Below, piece by piece: positions 36,415-44,789 of a stretch of DNA of 64,000 nucleotides. A model generated the notes under the pieces. The model made no database searches and was not told the origin of the DNA. It worked only from the letters and a program-made list of their open reading frames with translations. Positions within the stretch are counted from its first letter, which is position 1. Each line of letters starts with the position of its first letter. Position numbers and translations under genes: made by a program. This DNA is from Corynebacterium hylobatis (GTDB lineage Bacteria; Actinomycetota; Actinomycetes; Mycobacteriales; Mycobacteriaceae), in the NCBI RefSeq assembly GCF_003955685.1, contig NZ_RXHJ01000008.1, forward strand, positions 1 through 64,000, written 5' to 3'.

Positions 36415-37335
36415 ATGACCTCCCCGCCTGAGCTGGCCCGCCACACCGGCGGCCACGTGGTCCGGGACACCGGTCCCCTGCTACTCGGCCCGGTGCACGT
36501 CACCTTCACCGACCTGATCGTGTGTAACTCCCGGCACGGGGCCTCCTTCTTCGACTCGCCGGTGGAGATCATCCCACTGCCGGTGCCGACCGTGGATTCC
36601 CCTACAGCCCGGAACCCGGCACGGTGGGCATCCTCGGTTTCATCTACCCGGGTAAGGGCCACGACGACCTCATCCGGGCGCTGGCCGGCATCGGGCTGGA
36701 ACTCCGGGCTCTCGGCGGGGTGAGTACTTGCCGTTGAGTGCGGTGTCAGTCTGTCCATCACCGGTTATCTTCCTGAGGAGGAGCTCGCCGCGGAAATGGG
36801 CCGGATCGCGGTGCCGGTGTGCGCCCACCGCCACTACTCCGCCTCCGGTTCGCTGATGACCTGGCTCGGGGCCGGGCGGTGGCCCGGACACACCGGAATT
36901 GTCTCCGACTGGCGGGAGGCCCTGCTCGAGGCCGTCGTCGCCGACGACGGTTCCTCCCTGCAGCGATCCGATGAGACCAGCTGGCGTTTCATCATCTCCG
37001 CCGTGCTCACCTGCTCCCGATCCTTCTTCGGGGAATTCGGTGGTTTTGATCCCACCCTTGCCGGCTATGGCGGGGAGGACTGGGAGTTCGGCTTCCGCGC
37101 CGGGCACGCCGAGGCACGCTTCGTGCACGAGCCCCGGGTACGCCCCGCCACGCGGGGCGAACGTATCAGGATCCTGCTGCGTTCTGCGGTGGTGCCGGTC
37201 CGCCCGGTCACGGACCTGGTGGAGCAGATCTGTACGGCCGGGGGCGAAGCCAAACTACTCGTCGTGGGGGAGGCGGTGGCCTCGGCCCGGACGCGGCGTC
37301 GCGAGGCACTGGGTGGCCGGAGAGTCGGGGACAGA
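36415..37335 (+). pseudogene. Decayed glycosyltransferase (GT4 and GT2 fragments fused)
   Basis: A plausible start (MTSPPELARHTGG) runs to about 36600, then the homologous reading moves to another frame (PGTVGILGFIYPGKGHDDLI, ending near 36738), then a third frame (VSLSITGYLPEEELAAEMG). After HYSASGSLMTWLGAGR the sequence changes to a GT2-type piece (SRSFFGEFGGFDPTLAGYGG, EDWEFGFRAGHAE) that runs on to the rpiB terminator. At least two frameshifts plus an apparent deletion junction mark a broken gene divergent from the coupled glycosyltransferases. No function expected. Confidence 0.7.
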
Positions 37336-37365
37336 AAAACCCCGCACCACGAGGGTACGGGGCGA
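37334..37365 (-). terminator. Terminator of rpiB
   Basis: CCCCGTACC and GGTGCGGGG (one wobble pair) around CTCGT, followed on the minus strand by TTTTT, 12 nt past the rpiB stop. Confidence 0.85.
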
Positions 37366-37376
37366 AACAGACCGGA

Positions 37377-37850
37377 CTACTGCTCCGGCAGGACCGGGGC
37401 GATACCGGTGCGCTCGTAGTCGGCGAGGATGTCGATGCGGCGCTGGTGGCGCTCCGCCTTCGACCACTCCTGGTCCAGGAAGGCATCCACGATGGCGAGT
37501 GCCTCCTCCTCGGAGTGCATGCGGCCGCCGAGGCCGATGAGCTGGGCGTTGTTGTGCTCGCGGGCCAGGCGGGCGGTCTCCGGGGACCAGGCCAGGGCGC
37601 AGCGGGCACCCGGGACCTTGTTGGCGGCGATCTGCTCGCCGTTGCCGGAGCCACCGAGGACGATACCGAGGGAACCCGGGTCGTTCACGGTGCGGGAGGC
37701 GGCCTCGATGCAGAAGGCCGGGTAGTCGTCGTCGGCATCGTAGGTGTGGGCGCCACAGTCGATGACGTCGTGGCCCTGCTTCTTCAGGTGCTCGGCGATG
37801 ATGTTCTTCATGTCAAAGCCGGCGTGGTCTGCTCCAAGGTATACGCGCAT
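37377..37850 (-). CDS. rpiB: Ribose-5-phosphate isomerase B
   Basis: 157-residue RpiB/LacAB-family isomerase (ribose-5-phosphate to ribulose-5-phosphate). Visible features are YLGADHAGFDMK at the N-terminus, the GAHTYDADDDYP segment and GSGNGEQIAANKVPGARCAL. The start at 37850 gives the canonical N-terminus and lies 7 nt after a TAGAGT hexamer, a leaderless arrangement. Followed by a good terminator. Confidence 0.94.
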   Translation of the reverse strand: MRVYLGADHAGFDMKNIIAEHLKKQGHDVIDCGAHTYDADDDYPAFCIEAASRTVNDPGSLGIVLGGSGNGEQIAANKVPGARCALAWSPETARLAREHNNAQLIGLGGRMHSEEEALAIVDAFLDQEWSKAERHQRRIDILADYERTGIAPVLPEQ

Positions 37851-37857
37851 GGCACTG

Positions 37858-37863
37858 ACTCTA
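37858..37863 (-). promoter_or_regulatory. -10 element of the leaderless rpiB promoter
   Basis: TAGAGT on the minus strand, then exactly 7 nt to the rpiB ATG. Confidence 0.5.
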
Positions 37864-37930
37864 CCCAGACTGGTGGGAGGGATCACGATCCGACCGGGTC
37901 AATCAACGACCTACTCCCGCCCGCGGCGAA

Positions 37931-38548
37931 TTAGATCTGCGGGTTCTCGGTACGCGAGCGCTTGATCTCGAAGAAGTAGGGGAACTGGGCGAGGCGCACG
38001 GCGGCGTCGAAAAGCTCGCCGGCCTCCTCTCCCGTGGGCACGCGCGTGATCACGGGACCGAAGAAGGCGGCGTCACCAAGCTTGATCACCGGTGTGCCCA
38101 CCTCATCGCCGACGCCGTCCATGGCGGACTGGTGGAAGGCGCGGAGCTGGTCGTCGACCTCCTCGGTGTTGGCTACCTCGGCGTAGGAGGCGTCGAGACC
38201 GACCTCCTGCAGGGCGCGGGCGATGAGCTCGTCGTAGGCGCCGAAGTCCTTCTTCCCGGCCTCCTTGCCGGCGTGGAGGATGGTGCCCAGGGCGGTGTAG
38301 AGGTCGTCGACCTTCTCGGGTTCCTCGGTGGCGACCTTGGCGAAGACACGGGCGGGGCCCCAGGCGGCCTTCATCATCTCGGTGTAGCCCTCCTCCAGGT
38401 CGCGGCCGTCATTGAGCACGGCCAGGGACATGGGGGTCCACTCGACGGTGATGTCGCGGACCTTCTCCACCTCCTTGACCCAGCGGGAGGTCTGCCAGGC
38501 GAAGGGACAGGTGACGTCGAACCAGAAATGAACGTTGTTTGTGGTCAT
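37931..38548 (-). CDS. DsbA-fold protein, mycothiol-dependent nitroreductase-like
   Basis: 205 residues of the DsbA/FrnE thioredoxin-fold family, close to the mycobacterial Rv2466c type (mycothiol-dependent reductase). The N-terminal active-site segment reads FWFDVTCPFAWQTSRWV, so only the first Cys of the usual CxxC is kept (CPFA). This suggests a single-Cys mechanism using mycothiol. A late cis-Pro region (GDEVGTPVIKLGD) is present. The start codon lies 7 nt after TATCCT (leaderless). It is divergent from pepN. Confidence 0.82.
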   Translation of the reverse strand: MTTNNVHFWFDVTCPFAWQTSRWVKEVEKVRDITVEWTPMSLAVLNDGRDLEEGYTEMMKAAWGPARVFAKVATEEPEKVDDLYTALGTILHAGKEAGKKDFGAYDELIARALQEVGLDASYAEVANTEEVDDQLRAFHQSAMDGVGDEVGTPVIKLGDAAFFGPVITRVPTGEEAGELFDAAVRLAQFPYFFEIKRSRTENPQI

Positions 38549-38555
38549 GGCCCCC

Positions 38556-38561
38556 AGGATA
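38556..38561 (-). promoter_or_regulatory. -10 element of the leaderless DsbA-like gene promoter
   Basis: TATCCT on the minus strand, exactly 7 nt before the ATG at 38548. Confidence 0.5.
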
Positions 38562-38617
38562 GGTGGAGATTAGGCTGAGGGTGGCCACCGTCCGCCCCAG
38601 TGTCAGGAGACACACCC

Positions 38618-41185
38618 ATGACCTCGATCAACCTCACCCGCGATGAGGCAGCCCACCGCGCCCGGCTGCTCACGGTGGACAACTACGACATCAGCCTGGA
38701 CCTGACCGGCTCCGACACGGAGTTCTCCTCCGTGACCACCGTGACCTTCACGGTGCGCGAGGCGGGGTCGACGTTCATCGATCTGCGGGCCAGCCGGGTG
38801 GCCGGAGTGCACCTGGACGGCACCGACATCCGCCGCCAGGCACTGACCCTGGACGGGCAGGGCTACGACGAGACCCACGGCATCGCGCTGGAGAACCTGA
38901 CGGTGGGCCAGCACACCCTGCGGATCACCGCCACCTGCCCATATTCCCGGACCGGTGAGGGACTGCACCGCTTCGTGGACCCCGCGGACAACCTCACCTA
39001 CCTGTACACCCAGTTCGAGACCGCCGATGCCAAGCGGGTCTTCGCCTGCTTCGACCAGCCGGACCTGAAGGCCACCTATGACATCTCCGTGACCACGCCG
39101 ACGGACTGGAAGGTCATCTCGAATGCCCCGCAGCGGACGGCGCGTGCGGGCGGGCATCTCGTGCACCGTTCACGGATCAACTATCCGCTGTCGACCTACC
39201 TCATCGCCCTGTGCGTGGGCCCCTACCATGAGGTCCACTCCACCTGGGAGGGCACGCTGACCCATCACCCGGAGACTCCGCCTGACCAGCCGACGGAGCT
39301 GAGCGTGCCCATGGGACTGTACTGCCGTCGTTCCCTGGCGGAGCACCTGGACGCGGAGCGGTTGTTCCGGGAGACGAAGCAGGGTTTCGACTTCTTCCAC
39401 GCCCATTTCGGCATGGCCTACCCCTTCGGCAAATACGACCAGGTCTTCTGCCCGGAGTTCAACATCGGCGCGATGGAGAACGCCGCGTGCGTGACCATCC
39501 GGGACGAGTACGTCTTCACCTCCCGGGCCACCCACTACCGTTACGAGCGCCGCGCGGAGACGATCCTGCACGAGCTGGCGCACATGTGGTTCGGTGACCT
39601 GGTGACCATGCAGTGGTGGGATGACCTGTGGCTCAACGAGTCCTTCGCCACGTGGGCGGCGGCGCTCTCTCAGGCGGAGGCCACGGACTACACCACGGCG
39701 TGGGTGACCTTCGCCAACGTGGAGAAGTCCTGGGCCTACAGCCAGGACCAGCTGCCATCGACCCACCCCATCCTGGCGGACGCCACCGACATCGAGACGG
39801 TGGAGCAGAACTTCGACGGCATCACCTACGCCAAGGGCGCGAGTGTGCTCAAGCAGCTGCAGGCCTATGTCGGCCGGGATGAGTTCCTGGCGGGCGTGCG
39901 CCGGCACTTCGCCGATCATGCCTGGGGCAATGCCACCTTCGATGAGCTGCTCGGTGCGCTGCAGACCGCCTCGGGCCGGGACCTGTCCGGTTGGGCGGAA
40001 CAGTGGCTGAAGACCACCGGCATCAACCGCCTCTCCCCCGCCTTCGAGGTGGCCGACGGCCGCTACACCTCTTTCGCCGTGGCGCAGGCGGGTGCCGAGC
40101 CCGGCGCGGATGAGCTGCGCACGCACCGCGTGGCAGTCGGGCTCTATTCGCTTGTCGACGCCCACGTGGTCGCCACCGACCACGTCGAGCTCGACGTCAC
40201 CGGTGCGTCGACCCCGGTCCCTGAGCTGGTCGGTGTGGAGCAGGCCGATCTGGTGCTGGTCAACGACGATGACCTCACCTACTGCCTCATGCAGCTCGAC
40301 CCGGCCTCCCTGGCTTTCGTGGTCGACAACATCGACCGGATCGTCGACCCCATGGCGCGCACCCTGTGCTGGTCGGCGGCCTGGGAGGCCACCCGGGAAG
40401 GCGAGATGAAGGCCCGGGACTTCATCCGCCTGGTCGCCCGCGGTGCCGGCGCCGAGACCGAGCTGGCTGTGCTGGAGCGCATCCTCGGCCAGGCCACCAC
40501 GGCGCTGCGCACCTACGCTGATCCCTCCTGGGCACACGGGGAGGGCCGTGACCTGCTTATCGACGCCTTCCTCGCCGGCGAACACGAGGGCACGGAGGAG
40601 ACCTCCCTGGTCTTCGCTCAGGCGCTGACCCGCCTGCCGCTCAACGACGCAGCGGCCGACCACTTGGAGCAGGTGCTCGCCGATTCGCATGATGCCGAGC
40701 TGCGCTGGCTGGCACTGGCCGCACTGGTCGCCTACGGCCGGGCCGGGGCGGCGGAGATCGACGCCGAGCGTGGCCGCGACCGTTCCGCGTCCGGCGCCCA
40801 GGCCGCCCTGCGGGCCGAGGCCGCCGTCAACGACCCGGCCGTGAAGAAGCGTGTCTGGGCGGAGATCGTCGCCGGGGACCTGTCCAACCTGGCTGCCCGC
40901 CACAAGATGCAGGGCCTGGTCTACCCCGGTTCCACGGAATCCCTCATGCCGCTGGCCGAGCCCTATTTCGACGTGGCCATGAAACTGTGGGAGCACCCCT
41001 CGACGGAGATGGGCCTGAATTCCCTGACCGGCCTGTACCCGGTGTGGGATACCTCCACGGAGGGGCTGGCGCGTGCCGACGCCTTCCTCTACCACGATCT
41101 GCCCGCCGGTCTGCGCCGCATCATCGCGGAACAGCACGACCGGGTCGCGCGCGCCCTGCGCAACCGGGCGGTGGACGCCGACTGA
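38618..41185 (+). CDS. pepN: Aminopeptidase N (M1 family)
   Basis: 855-residue zinc metallopeptidase removing N-terminal residues from peptides in the cytoplasm. The substrate loop NIGAMENAACVT precedes the zinc site HELAHMWFGD (His about 318 and 322), with the third ligand Glu in WLNESFATW. The C-terminal half is the usual helical ERAP1-like domain. ATG 38618 is preferred to GTG 38600 because AGGAG sits 8 nt upstream of it. Full length, no damage. Confidence 0.96.
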   Translation: MTSINLTRDEAAHRARLLTVDNYDISLDLTGSDTEFSSVTTVTFTVREAGSTFIDLRASRVAGVHLDGTDIRRQALTLDGQGYDETHGIALENLTVGQHTLRITATCPYSRTGEGLHRFVDPADNLTYLYTQFETADAKRVFACFDQPDLKATYDISVTTPTDWKVISNAPQRTARAGGHLVHRSRINYPLSTYLIALCVGPYHEVHSTWEGTLTHHPETPPDQPTELSVPMGLYCRRSLAEHLDAERLFRETKQGFDFFHAHFGMAYPFGKYDQVFCPEFNIGAMENAACVTIRDEYVFTSRATHYRYERRAETILHELAHMWFGDLVTMQWWDDLWLNESFATWAAALSQAEATDYTTAWVTFANVEKSWAYSQDQLPSTHPILADATDIETVEQNFDGITYAKGASVLKQLQAYVGRDEFLAGVRRHFADHAWGNATFDELLGALQTASGRDLSGWAEQWLKTTGINRLSPAFEVADGRYTSFAVAQAGAEPGADELRTHRVAVGLYSLVDAHVVATDHVELDVTGASTPVPELVGVEQADLVLVNDDDLTYCLMQLDPASLAFVVDNIDRIVDPMARTLCWSAAWEATREGEMKARDFIRLVARGAGAETELAVLERILGQATTALRTYADPSWAHGEGRDLLIDAFLAGEHEGTEETSLVFAQALTRLPLNDAAADHLEQVLADSHDAELRWLALAALVAYGRAGAAEIDAERGRDRSASGAQAALRAEAAVNDPAVKKRVWAEIVAGDLSNLAARHKMQGLVYPGSTESLMPLAEPYFDVAMKLWEHPSTEMGLNSLTGLYPVWDTSTEGLARADAFLYHDLPAGLRRIIAEQHDRVARALRNRAVDAD

Positions 41186-41192
41186 GTGCAGG

Positions 41193-41222
41193 AACGCAGA
41201 TGAGGAAACCTTCATCTGCGTT
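41193..41222. terminator. Hairpin after pepN
   Basis: AACGCAGATGA and TCATCTGCGTT, perfect 11-bp arms around GGAAACCT, 8 nt past the pepN stop. The T-run is short, and the right arm overlaps the direct repeats described next, so it may also be a regulatory site. Confidence 0.5.
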
Positions 41223-41237
41223 TCATAGTGGCTTCAC
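41211..41237 (+). promoter_or_regulatory. 11-bp phased direct repeats upstream of the two-component operon
   Basis: TTCAT-N6-TTCAT-N6-TTCAC, each start 11 bp after the last, 70-95 bp before the first gene of the operon. OmpR/PhoB-type regulators bind direct repeats of this spacing; auto-regulation is inferred. Confidence 0.45.
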
Positions 41238-41305
41238 AGCCGGGCCCCACAATGGAGACGATCACGGGAGATCTCTCCCCGCGCCGCCTCCCGGAAAGGA
41301 CCGTC

Positions 41306-41716
41306 ATGTCAGCGATCCGCCGCTTCGCGCCCCTGCTGGCCATCTTCGCCCTGCTCGTCTTGATCGGGGTCGGTGGCGCGACGCTGGCCAACAACAACCA
41401 GTCCCCGGACATCGACCCCGCCACAGCGATCCTCAACGTCGAGGAGGCGCCATCCACGGTCACCAGTACCGCGCCACCTCCCGACGGGGAGCCGACCGAT
41501 GGGGAGCCCGGGGAGCCCCGTCCGGTGGAGCAGCCGACGGCGCCAGCCCCGGCCCCCGCTCCGGCCCCCGCCCCGGCCCCGATGCCGGTGCCTGCTCCGG
41601 CCCCCGCACCGCAGCCGCCGTTGTACTACCAGGACTTCGACGACGACTGGGATGACGATGACTGGGACGATGACGATTGGGACGACTGGGATGACGATGA
41701 CTGGGACGACGACTAG
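41306..41716 (+). CDS. Membrane protein with Pro/Ala linker and Asp/Trp repeat tail
   Basis: 136 residues. A short basic start and one transmembrane or signal-anchor helix (FAPLLAIFALLVLIGVGG) are followed by an external part: a Thr/Glu/Pro-rich stretch, an (Ala-Pro)n linker near 80-108 and an extreme C-terminus of DDDDW-type repeats. ATG 41306 has AAAGGA upstream. Its 3' end overlaps the kinase start, so the two are made together. An acidic, Trp-studded tail outside the membrane could bind cations or cationic peptides and modulate the kinase (inference). Family unknown. Confidence 0.75.
   Translation: MSAIRRFAPLLAIFALLVLIGVGGATLANNNQSPDIDPATAILNVEEAPSTVTSTAPPPDGEPTDGEPGEPRPVEQPTAPAPAPAPAPAPAPMPVPAPAPAPQPPLYYQDFDDDWDDDDWDDDDWDDWDDDDWDDD
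41636..41712. repeat. Short tandem repeats encoding DDDDW units
   Basis: Imperfect tandem copies of a ~15-bp unit such as GATGACGATGACTGG. They encode the acidic tail of one protein and, shifted by frame, the first residues of the kinase. Likely length-variable. Confidence 0.7.
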
Positions 41717-43178
41717 ACCGCGGCAGCTCCTGCAGGGGCTGACGGGTTCGCTGCGGTGGCGGATCGTCGTCTGGATCACCGCAGTCGTCCTGGTCGCGCT
41801 CACCAGCGTCGTCGTGCTCACCCGCTCGGTGCTGCTCTCGGAGGTGGCCAACAGCGCCAACGCGGCCGTGGAGCAGGAGATCGAGGAGTTCCGCCGCTTC
41901 GCCGCCGAGGGCACCGACCCGGAGACCGCCGCGCCCTTCGCCTCCCCGCAGCGGCTGATCCAGGTCTATCTCGCGCGGCAGATCCCGGACGACAACGAGC
42001 TGATCATCGGCATGACCGAGGGCACGCTCATCCAGATGGACCTGACCGGCACCGGCCGCCGTCACCCGGATCCGCTGGTGTCCACGGAACCACTCGTCGA
42101 TGAGATCCTCTCCCCCACCACCGTCTCCGGGGTCTTCGACGATCCGGACCGCGGCCGCACCCACTGGGGGCGCGTCGATCTGGAGTCCGGAACCGGCCAG
42201 CCCAGCGCGCATCTGGCGGTGGCCTATTTCACCCAGGAGAGCCGGCAGGCGGTCAACGCGCAGGTGCGTCTGCTCTCGGTGATCGGCCTGGGCGGGCTGG
42301 CGGCCTCGGTGTTCATTGCGTGGCTGATCGCCGCACAGATCCTCGCCCCGGTGCGCAAGGTGCGGGAGGTGGCGGCGTCGATATCCAACTCGGATCTCAC
42401 CCGGCGCGTCCCGGTGCAGGGGCGTGATGAGATCGCCCAGCTGGCGACGACCTTCAACGCGATGCTCGACCGCATCGAGGCCGCCTACCATGACCAGCGG
42501 ACCTTCGTCGATGACGCGGGCCATGAACTGCGCACCCCGATCACTGTCGTCCGTGGACAGCTGGAGCTGCTGGAATCCTCCCCACCGGAGGAGCGCGCCC
42601 GTTCCATCGCCTTGGCCACCGCCGAGCTGGACCGGATGTCGCGGATGGTCAATGATCTGCTCACTCTTGCGGTGGCTGATGCGGGGGATTTCCTGCACCC
42701 GGCGCCCGTTGACGTCGCTGAAATGGCCATCGACATCGAGGACAAGGCCGTGACCATGAGCGACCGGATCTCGCTTATCGACGTCGCCGAGGGCACCGTC
42801 GTCCTCGATGAGCAGCGTGTCACCGAGGCGGTACTGGAGCTGTACAACAATGCCCTGCGCTACAGCGAGGGCAGCATCGACCTGGCCACCGACTTCCTCG
42901 GCGAGGGTGCGGACCGGAGGTTTCGCATCTGGGTCCGCGACCATGGCGAGGGCATCCCCGCGGAGAAGCGCGAGCATCTTTTCAGCCGCTTCTCCCGTGG
43001 GGAATCCTCCGGCACGCAGCGCCCGGGTGGGGCAGGCCTGGGCCTGTCGATTGTCAAGATCATCGGTGAGGCCCACGGCGGGCGGGCGTTCGTCGAGTCC
43101 GCCCCCGGCCTCGGATCCATCTTCGGGCTGGAGATCCCCGCCCCGGAAGAGTCCCTTTCAGAAGGAGCAGAGCAGTGA
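41691..43178 (+). CDS. Membrane sensor histidine kinase
   Basis: About 495 residues. TM1 is WRIVVWITAVVLVALTSVVVL, followed by an extracellular sensor region of ~150 residues, TM2 (VIGLGGLAASVFIAWLIA), a HAMP linker, the HisKA box DDAGHELRTPITVVRGQLEL and an ATPase domain (YNNALRY, RDHGEGIP, RPGGAGLGLSIVKII). No normal ribosome site is seen; ATG 41691 or 41697 inside the end of the upstream gene are the only reasonable starts, implying coupling. The GTGA overlap with the regulator makes a clear pair. Confidence 0.9.
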   Translation: MTMTGTTTRPRQLLQGLTGSLRWRIVVWITAVVLVALTSVVVLTRSVLLSEVANSANAAVEQEIEEFRRFAAEGTDPETAAPFASPQRLIQVYLARQIPDDNELIIGMTEGTLIQMDLTGTGRRHPDPLVSTEPLVDEILSPTTVSGVFDDPDRGRTHWGRVDLESGTGQPSAHLAVAYFTQESRQAVNAQVRLLSVIGLGGLAASVFIAWLIAAQILAPVRKVREVAASISNSDLTRRVPVQGRDEIAQLATTFNAMLDRIEAAYHDQRTFVDDAGHELRTPITVVRGQLELLESSPPEERARSIALATAELDRMSRMVNDLLTLAVADAGDFLHPAPVDVAEMAIDIEDKAVTMSDRISLIDVAEGTVVLDEQRVTEAVLELYNNALRYSEGSIDLATDFLGEGADRRFRIWVRDHGEGIPAEKREHLFSRFSRGESSGTQRPGGAGLGLSIVKIIGEAHGGRAFVESAPGLGSIFGLEIPAPEESLSEGAEQ

Positions 43179-43840
43179 GCAGAATTCTCATCGCCGAGGA
43201 TGACCGCGGCATCGCCGATTTCATCAACCGCGGCCTGAGCTCGGCCGGTTATGCCTGCGATGTCGTCGATTCCGGGGCGGCGGCCTTCCACATGGCCCGC
43301 TCCGGTGACTTCGACCTCATGATCCTCGACCTGGGCCTGCCCCACATGGACGGCTCGGAAGTCCTTGAGGAGCTGCGTTCCCTGCGGGTCAGCCTGCCGA
43401 TCATCGTGCTCACTGCACGGACCAACCTGGAGGCACGGATCCGCAGTCTGGAGGGCGGGGCCGATGACTACATGCCCAAGCCATTCCAGTTCGCCGAGCT
43501 GCTGGCCCGGGTGCGCCTGCGCCTGGCGGACAAGGCCAATGTCGGCGACGAAGGCGGGGCGCTGCTCACCCGCGGGGACCTCTCTCTGGACCTGCGGACC
43601 CAGAAGATCCGGATCGGGGAGAAGTCGAAGGACCTCTCGCGTCGGGAGTTCGGGCTGCTGGAGACCTTCCTGCGTCATCCGGGGCAGATCCTGTCCCGGG
43701 CGCAGCTGCTGAGCATGGTGTGGGGCATGGACTTCGACCCCGGTTCCAACGTCGTCGACGTCTACATCCGGACCCTGCGCAAGAAGATCGGGGCGGAGCG
43801 GATCGAGACGATCCGGGGTTCCGGTTACCGGCTGGTCTGA
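43175..43840 (+). CDS. OmpR-family response regulator
   Basis: 221 residues. Receiver domain with AEDD (8-10), phospho-acceptor Asp 52 (LMILDLGLP) and Lys in YMPKPFQF. The winged-helix DNA-binding domain includes LSRREFGLLETFLRHPGQ, NVVDVYIRTLRKKIG and GSGYRLV. The GTG start overlaps the kinase stop. Partner of the preceding kinase; may bind the 11-bp phased repeats ahead of the operon. Confidence 0.93.
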   Translation: MSRILIAEDDRGIADFINRGLSSAGYACDVVDSGAAAFHMARSGDFDLMILDLGLPHMDGSEVLEELRSLRVSLPIIVLTARTNLEARIRSLEGGADDYMPKPFQFAELLARVRLRLADKANVGDEGGALLTRGDLSLDLRTQKIRIGEKSKDLSRREFGLLETFLRHPGQILSRAQLLSMVWGMDFDPGSNVVDVYIRTLRKKIGAERIETIRGSGYRLV

Positions 43841-43881
43841 GCGGCTTTCTGGGGGACGCGCCTTGCCGGAAAGGGGCGCGT

Positions 43882-43968
43882 CGTAAAATGTCACGTCAAC
43901 AACGTGGATTTTCACTGCCCACCTGGGCTTATAAAGATACCCGCACTGGTATTTTGTGACATTTTACG
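43882..43968. repeat. Structured repeat element, copy 1
   Basis: 87 nt bounded by perfect 13-nt inverted arms (CGTAAAATGTCAC and complement). Inside are TCAACAAC, 19 nt, then CTGGGCTTAT. Copy 2 at 61657-61742 has the same internal motifs and spacing, but its arms differ at two positions with matching complementary changes. It lies between convergent genes. It could be a structured RNA, a bidirectional terminator or a small palindromic mobile element. Confidence 0.7.
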
Positions 43969-43978
43969 TACGCCCGTT

Positions 43979-44719
43979 TTAACCGTCCACCAGTGCCCCG
44001 GTGACCACGCGGATACGCGCGACGTCGGAACGCAGCACGCCCACGGCATGCTCGAGCGGCACCCCGTCACCGGTGGCGGTGTTGCGGCAGATGCGCAGCA
44101 GCGGCTGGTTGCCGGTGATGCCGAGGACCTCCTGCTCCCAGGCGGAGGCCACGCCGGGGATGATCGTCTCGGCCTTGTGTACGGGGCGCAGGTTCCAGTG
44201 GACACCGAGCAGTTCGTACATGGGGCGGGAGAGGTCGACCTCCAGCAGGCCGGGGACGCGTTCCTCGGGGAAGTGCGTCTTCTCGATGACCATCGGTGTG
44301 CCCTCCACCGAATGGACCCGCACGATACGGAAGACGGGGGCACCAGGGTCGATGCGCAGGGCCTCCGCCACGATGCTCTCCGCGGGCACACTGGTCGCGC
44401 GGTGGACCTCGCAGCTGACCGCCATCCCCAGCTGCCGCAGCTGCGGCAGGACACCCTCCATGCGGGTGAGTTCGACGACGGGTGGGGCGGAGCGGACGAA
44501 GGTGCCGCCGGTGCGGCCGCGACGGCGTTCGATCAGCCCCTCCATCTGGAGGACGTCGAGTGCGTGGCGCACGGTCATCCGGGCCACACCGAATTCCTCG
44601 ACGAGTTCACGCTCCGTGGGCAGCCGGTCCCCGGGGGCCAGTCCGCGGCTCTCGATCTGCTCGCGGATGCCGTCGGCGATGACGAGGTAGGTCGGGGAAC
44701 GTCGGGACTGGAGATTCAC
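43979..44719 (-). CDS. GntR-family (HutC/UTRA) transcriptional regulator
   Basis: About 246 residues. An N-terminal GntR winged helix (LVIADGIREQIESRGLAPGD, RLPTERELVEEFGVARMTVR) is followed by a UTRA ligand-binding domain (VVELTRMEGVLPQ, VFRIVRVHSVEGTPMVIE, YELLGVHWNLRPVHKAE). GTG 44719 is preferred since TAGTGT lies exactly 7 nt upstream (leaderless); TTG 44737 is the alternative. It is downstream of, and on the same strand as, the ABC importer/CMD operon and may control it. Confidence 0.88.
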   Translation of the reverse strand: MNLQSRRSPTYLVIADGIREQIESRGLAPGDRLPTERELVEEFGVARMTVRHALDVLQMEGLIERRRGRTGGTFVRSAPPVVELTRMEGVLPQLRQLGMAVSCEVHRATSVPAESIVAEALRIDPGAPVFRIVRVHSVEGTPMVIEKTHFPEERVPGLLEVDLSRPMYELLGVHWNLRPVHKAETIIPGVASAWEQEVLGITGNQPLLRICRNTATGDGVPLEHAVGVLRSDVARIRVVTGALVDG

Positions 44720-44726
44720 CCGGACA

Positions 44727-44732
44727 ACACTA
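44727..44732 (-). promoter_or_regulatory. -10 element of the leaderless gntR-type promoter
   Basis: TAGTGT on the minus strand, 7 nt before GTG 44719. The regulator therefore probably has its own promoter apart from the upstream operon. Confidence 0.45.
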
Positions 44733-44789
44733 GCCAATCCATACGGTAAGTCGAATATGGGTGCCGCCGCATGTTTCCTCCGAGGTCGG

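Noticed and set aside
36796..37419. Intact 207-residue protein starting at 36796
   Set aside because: Homologous sequence continues upstream in other frames, the presumed start is internal to a glycosyltransferase-like segment, and the frame runs into the rpiB terminator and coding end.
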